The notes below the pieces were generated by a model. That model was given only the letters and a program-made list of their open reading frames with translations. It was not told the origin of the DNA and did not search any database. A DNA stretch of 32,592 nucleotides from Cryomorpha ignava (GTDB lineage Bacteria; Bacteroidota; Bacteroidia; Flavobacteriales_D; Cryomorphaceae), in the NCBI RefSeq assembly GCF_010686655.1, contig NZ_JAAGVY010000047.1, positions 1 to 32,592 on the forward strand. The letters run 5' to 3'. Of the stretch, positions 30,601 to 32,592 are shown piece after piece (positions within the stretch are counted from its first letter, which is position 1; each line of letters begins with the position of its first letter). The position numbers and the translations under genes were made by a program.

Positions 30601-31513
30601 CAATGCCGTAATTGCTCAAAGCCGGGTCGGGGTGGTCAATATGTTTGAATCCGCTCCACGATTCATTGTAATTCTTGGCACCCGAAGGGTGGTAATTCGG
30701 TGTTTGCACCAAGGTCAAAGTGCTGTATGCGTAATAGATCTCGTTATTGGTATAGGTAATGCGCAGCTTGAGATGCTTTTTTCCAAAACTGCTCCAAGAA
30801 ACCTTCACAGTGGTATTTAAGCCCACCGTTTTCCAGCCCTGCCCATCGTCAAAATCAAATGCCACTGTAGATACGTTCAGACCTGTATTTGTTTTGAAAA
30901 AGGCGGGGGATGTTTTAAAATCCATACTCAAGCTGTCTTTAATCGTGGTTTTATAAGGACTAAATGCAAAGAGAGTTTGCGCTTCGTAGGGCGACGTAGA
31001 TTGATTGGGATAGTCGTAAAGTTCACCGTTTTGCTCGTAGAAGAGGGAATAAATCAGCGCAGAATCGCGCTTGATACGGTGATAGTCTGCATGAATGATA
31101 ACCAGTGGGTTCTTCCCCGCAGCTTCTTCAGAATCGCGCTGGGCTTTCCAGTCATTGATGCTCGGTATAGGTGATGGCTGAACGGTAGCTGCGGTAACCA
31201 TAGTACCATACAGCTTTAGCCAATGCTTATGGCTTTTTACCGTATCGGCACCGACCGAGCCGTCAAAATCTGCAGGCTTGGCAAATGGCCAGGCGCGATC
31301 GAGAAGCAAGTTCGTAGTAACACCGGTGAGATCGAGATTGCCAAATACATCGTCCATTTTTTCTGAAAAGGGAACGGAAGTATCAATAACGGTATCTGTA
31401 GGGAATGGTACTGTTTGCCCGAAGGCAAAAAAAGTTGTAAGACAGCATAAAACTGCCAAGAATAATTTGGTATTGACGAAATCAAAAGATTTGTCACTAT
31501 CTTGGATTTTCAT
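27656..31513 (-). CDS. Large secreted lipase/esterase-like protein with beta-helix (N-terminal part of a split gene)
   Basis: A 1285-residue protein with a signal peptide (LFLAVLCCLTTFFAFGQ, residues 17-33). Residues 315-480 contain an alpha/beta-hydrolase region of PGAP1/lipase type: FIYVEGFSPDEYF, GYDIVYVDFEQG, the nucleophile elbow GYSMGG with S417, then VDTPHLGANIP. Residues 861-985 hold about seven beta-helix repeats of 18 residues with a GG-x(n)-V/L pattern (for example GGEINLNSGLLRVRDGGKV). The end is a parallel beta-helix-like region (GYNFFRQNDYNIKFN). It stops after NVEAWI, and the next frame continues the same protein with a T9SS tail, so the intact product would be about 1710 residues. 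The partner lipoprotein gene is directly upstream. Confidence 0.85.
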   Translation of the reverse strand: MKIQDSDKSFDFVNTKLFLAVLCCLTTFFAFGQTVPFPTDTVIDTSVPFSEKMDDVFGNLDLTGVTTNLLLDRAWPFAKPADFDGSVGADTVKSHKHWLKLYGTMVTAATVQPSPIPSINDWKAQRDSEEAAGKNPLVIIHADYHRIKRDSALIYSLFYEQNGELYDYPNQSTSPYEAQTLFAFSPYKTTIKDSLSMDFKTSPAFFKTNTGLNVSTVAFDFDDGQGWKTVGLNTTVKVSWSSFGKKHLKLRITYTNNEIYYAYSTLTLVQTPNYHPSGAKNYNESWSGFKHIDHPDPALSNYGIDLQIEYACGNDKIIKPFIYVEGFSPDEYFEAFENETYIDFYDKFDFYQDQNGSGYPLLDELEANGYDIVYVDFEQGTGNILENAQTLKKAIKWVNDQKAANGSTEPNVVAGYSMGGLVARLAVRQMELDNTYGPPDVSYFITVDTPHLGANIPYAVAIAVDDLYRNVDISDYEEGIQNAYNLLNSPAAKQMLIYAFDIAYLPPFNIPIRVPAQMRTDFISELQIGLPQSTTENIAIAKGNGVGNSQGFTGVAELISIDIMSDYSCTDELVDTYDLIDGHTFANTLINLTLGAVIDMAAFFGATAGIGLDINALPGGDESFKIYERYLQGELLWGLVEISIGQYKVKARGIPFDSAPGGSFPINAVSGTGASAQFFQDILSGNYLPCIEIHQTQFGFVPTVSALNIPGKFSTPFAQIDPATVVANNETEFDKVFILDPTLYPPNTAPTNEAHVDLSPSNVGPFEEFISPDYSSINQFTSISDYFYNLGANNNNGEITETTDRITTSLILSGDPSGYGVVGINCGGPIVDFSDNTYPNSNVPNFSVYLTKGCASSQYGSIEVEPYGSILIGETTANTGMLNVLENAEINLDGGAVEVRSGSKLVVHDGGEINLNSGLLRVRDGGKVIVLAGGELLLKGGLLKVDDGGEVIIKAGGKLIYEDGAQIELNGNNAVLALGGLTHIGDDATFTFTYQGTESGYIRMLKEGYWGERFSAGLNAKVELRGENKDDLILYMEENADFWEFQGAVVGETYSSQKLDWVKFKYGKIIMEEDARIVLINKSDFIQTTVESLHEGHHPRGVVPFTTCYISHSLFNRVPINAALQYFESGPLYITSSEFTESRIVVEGYGYIVQFSDFWFSPIISSAGTVGNKIHYSTFTYGSRVSDISVPDMFIYKSEFVNNSGGVGKSNGRLTLKCNTFENNETAVYGGKGSDINLSSLYSGGYNFFRQNDYNIKFNEAFDLLMEDGYNEFYDGNIMNVEAWI

Positions 31514-31544
31514 AATGATTGGGTTTAAGGGTTAAAAAAACGTA

Positions 31545-32108
31545 CTAAAAAATTTGAGGAACATCAAAACGAAAACGGCCTTCTGTCACACGGATAGTAT
31601 CAGTACCCTGCTCATCAGAGACCGTAAACTTAAAGGTTCCTTTAATAGTGCCAAGGGGTGAGTTTCCAGAGGCTCTTGGTATAAACTCTTCAATCATCAT
31701 TTCCCCATCTATCAAGTGTTCCATTTTTATTATCGAGCCGTCGGCTTCCAAATAACGATAAAGGGGAAAAATTGAATCTGCGAATGAAGGTTCATTGAAT
31801 AGAAGAAGTCCTGTATTATGCTCAAGTCCATTGATTCTAATCATTGCCGCTTCAGAATTTGAACAGTCTCTTCCAGAAAAGACAGCATAGCCCTGTGGAA
31901 TTTCCATATAAGACTCTGGATAATAATCAAACTGCGGCCCGCTGCATTGAAAGGGAATACTTATTGCCTGAAAAGGCTCGCCGTTTATCTTACACTCAAA
32001 GTATTGAATGCCGTAATTGGGTTTGTCGGGCTTGTCGTCATCTTCTTTGCACGATGCAAGAATAGTAAGCAACAGGAATAAGAAAAAATGGGTTTTTAGT
32101 TGTATCAT
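31545..32108 (-). CDS. Lipoprotein, partner of the lipase-like gene
   Basis: A 187-residue protein with lipobox LASC (MIQLKTHFFLFLLLTILASC) and an acidic tether KEDDDKPDKPN. The body is beta-rich, with a C-terminal GTIKGTFKFTVSDEQGTDTIRVTEGRFRFDV pattern that recalls small Bacteroidota lipoproteins of the DUF6252 kind. It ends 31 bp before the lipase-like gene on the same strand. A second copy lies at the window edge in the same relative position to a truncated lipase copy, so the pair behaves as a unit. Its role, perhaps a chaperone, inhibitor or surface anchor for the enzyme, is a guess. Confidence 0.78.
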   Translation of the reverse strand: MIQLKTHFFLFLLLTILASCKEDDDKPDKPNYGIQYFECKINGEPFQAISIPFQCSGPQFDYYPESYMEIPQGYAVFSGRDCSNSEAAMIRINGLEHNTGLLLFNEPSFADSIFPLYRYLEADGSIIKMEHLIDGEMMIEEFIPRASGNSPLGTIKGTFKFTVSDEQGTDTIRVTEGRFRFDVPQIF

Positions 32109-32140
32109 GACTCAAGAGTTTGAACTAATTTAATGATTTT

Positions 32141-32476
32141 TCAGTTAACGATTATTAAGAATGTCGTACAGGTTAGATTCGTGGCGTAGATTTTATCATT
32201 GCAATCCGCCGGCTTGGCAAAAGGCCAGGCGCGGTCGAGAAGCAAATTTGTAGTAACATCGCTAAGATCGAGATTGCCAAATACATCGTCCATTTTTTCC
32301 GAAAAAGGAACGGAAGTATCAATAACGGTATCTGTAGGGAATGATACTGTTTGCCCGAAGACAAAAAAAGTTGTAAGACAGCATAAAACTGCCAAGGAAA
32401 ATTTGGTATTGACGAAATCAAAAGATTTGTCTATATACCTACGCGGCGGTTGGCATCTGCGATCTTTGGTTTTCAT
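32141..32476 (-). pseudogene. Truncated copy of the lipase-like gene
   Basis: The first 95 or so codons repeat the start of the large gene (KSFDFVNTKFSLAVLCC, TVSFPTDTVIDTSVPFSEKM, LLLDRAWPFAKPAD) at about 90 percent identity. The frame then leaves the homology at the codon after KPAD and ends after 18 unrelated residues (CNDKIYATNLTCTTFLII, then VN). All catalytic and sorting parts are missing. A short exported peptide could still be made, since the signal sequence is intact. It sits between two copies of the lipoprotein gene. Confidence 0.85.
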
Positions 32477-32502
32477 AATAATTGGTTTTTTGGTTAATAA
32501 AA

Positions 32503-32592
32503 TTAGAATATTTGGGGAACATCAAATCTAAACTGACCATCAGTAATCCTGAAAGTATCTACAGCATTTTCATCGGTAACCGTGAAATTAAA
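32503..32592 (-). CDS. Partial second copy of the partner lipoprotein (runs off the window)
   Basis: The last 29 codons and stop are visible: FNFTVTDENAVDTFRITDGQ, then FRFDVPQIF. Aligned with the end of the lipoprotein at 31545 (FKFTVSDEQGTDTIRVTEGR, then FRFDVPQIF), about two thirds of residues match and the last nine are identical. The start lies beyond the right edge. It is 26 bp from the truncated lipase copy, the same spacing logic as the downstream pair. Confidence 0.85.
   Translation of the reverse strand, partial: FNFTVTDENAVDTFRITDGQFRFDVPQIF

Overview
The window looks like part of a chromosome of a Bacteroidota bacterium, most likely a marine or aquatic member of Flavobacteriales or close kin. 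The signs are perfect TAnnTTTG -7 promoter elements upstream of several genes, no consistent Shine-Dalgarno sequences, many lipoproteins with an LxxC lipobox, a type IX secretion (T9SS) type A sorting domain, and gene families typical of the phylum (DUF5362, DUF2279, Crp/TauE/MBL-rhodanese sulfur cluster, DinB next to an XRE-S24 regulator).

Region 1 (about 0.45-7.5 kb) is ordinary chromosome. A minus-strand Crp/Fnr regulator, TauE/SafE exporter and metallo-beta-lactamase/rhodanese protein look like one sulfur-handling unit. They are followed by a plus-strand MltF-type lytic transglycosylase with a small lipoprotein, then by a TonB-C-like protein and a two-helix membrane protein on the minus strand.

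Region 2 (about 7.7-14.2 kb) is the most notable part. It reads as an integron gene-cassette array without an integrase (a CALIN). All its genes lie on the minus strand. Each sits between a GTT-core start and its own complementary AAC-core end, followed by an imperfect palindrome of about 130-150 bp (attC). The cassettes carry an unknown protein, a four-helix membrane protein, a mono-heme cytochrome c, a DUF1016/YhcG PD-(D/E)XK nuclease, and a PIN-domain toxin with a 54-residue partner. One attC is split by a complete but decayed group II intron (10011-12153). Removing the intron restores an attC end matching the neighbouring copy. The intron reverse transcriptase is dead: a 52-bp insertion, a 1-nt frameshift, and YADD changed to YAYD. 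The array is bounded on both sides by similar direct-repeat blocks of about 75 bp that end in 7-bp tandem repeats.

Region 3 (14.3-21.9 kb) holds tex, the NAD biosynthesis pair nadA-nadB (4-nt overlap, recognisable promoter with a 15-bp palindrome), and small membrane and exported proteins including a DUF1287 hydrolase-like protein.

Region 4 (21.0-25.2 kb) holds dinB, a LexA-like XRE-S24 repressor and a nonsense-interrupted four-helix-bundle gene. They are embedded in a family of degenerate 7-bp (CGnGACT) tandem repeats lying next to stop codons and, in one case, translated as the dinB N-terminus. The last 73 bp of dinB are duplicated on the far side of a neighbouring lipoprotein gene. A structured 200-bp intergenic element lies upstream of the repressor.

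Region 5 (25.2 kb to the end) holds a DUF2279 protein and a large secreted lipase-like protein with a beta-helix and a T9SS tail. The lipase-like gene is split by what looks like a 1-nt frameshift. Its partner lipoprotein and its own first 95 or so codons are duplicated just upstream, giving a lipoprotein-lipase tandem in which the upstream lipase is truncated and the upstream lipoprotein runs off the window.
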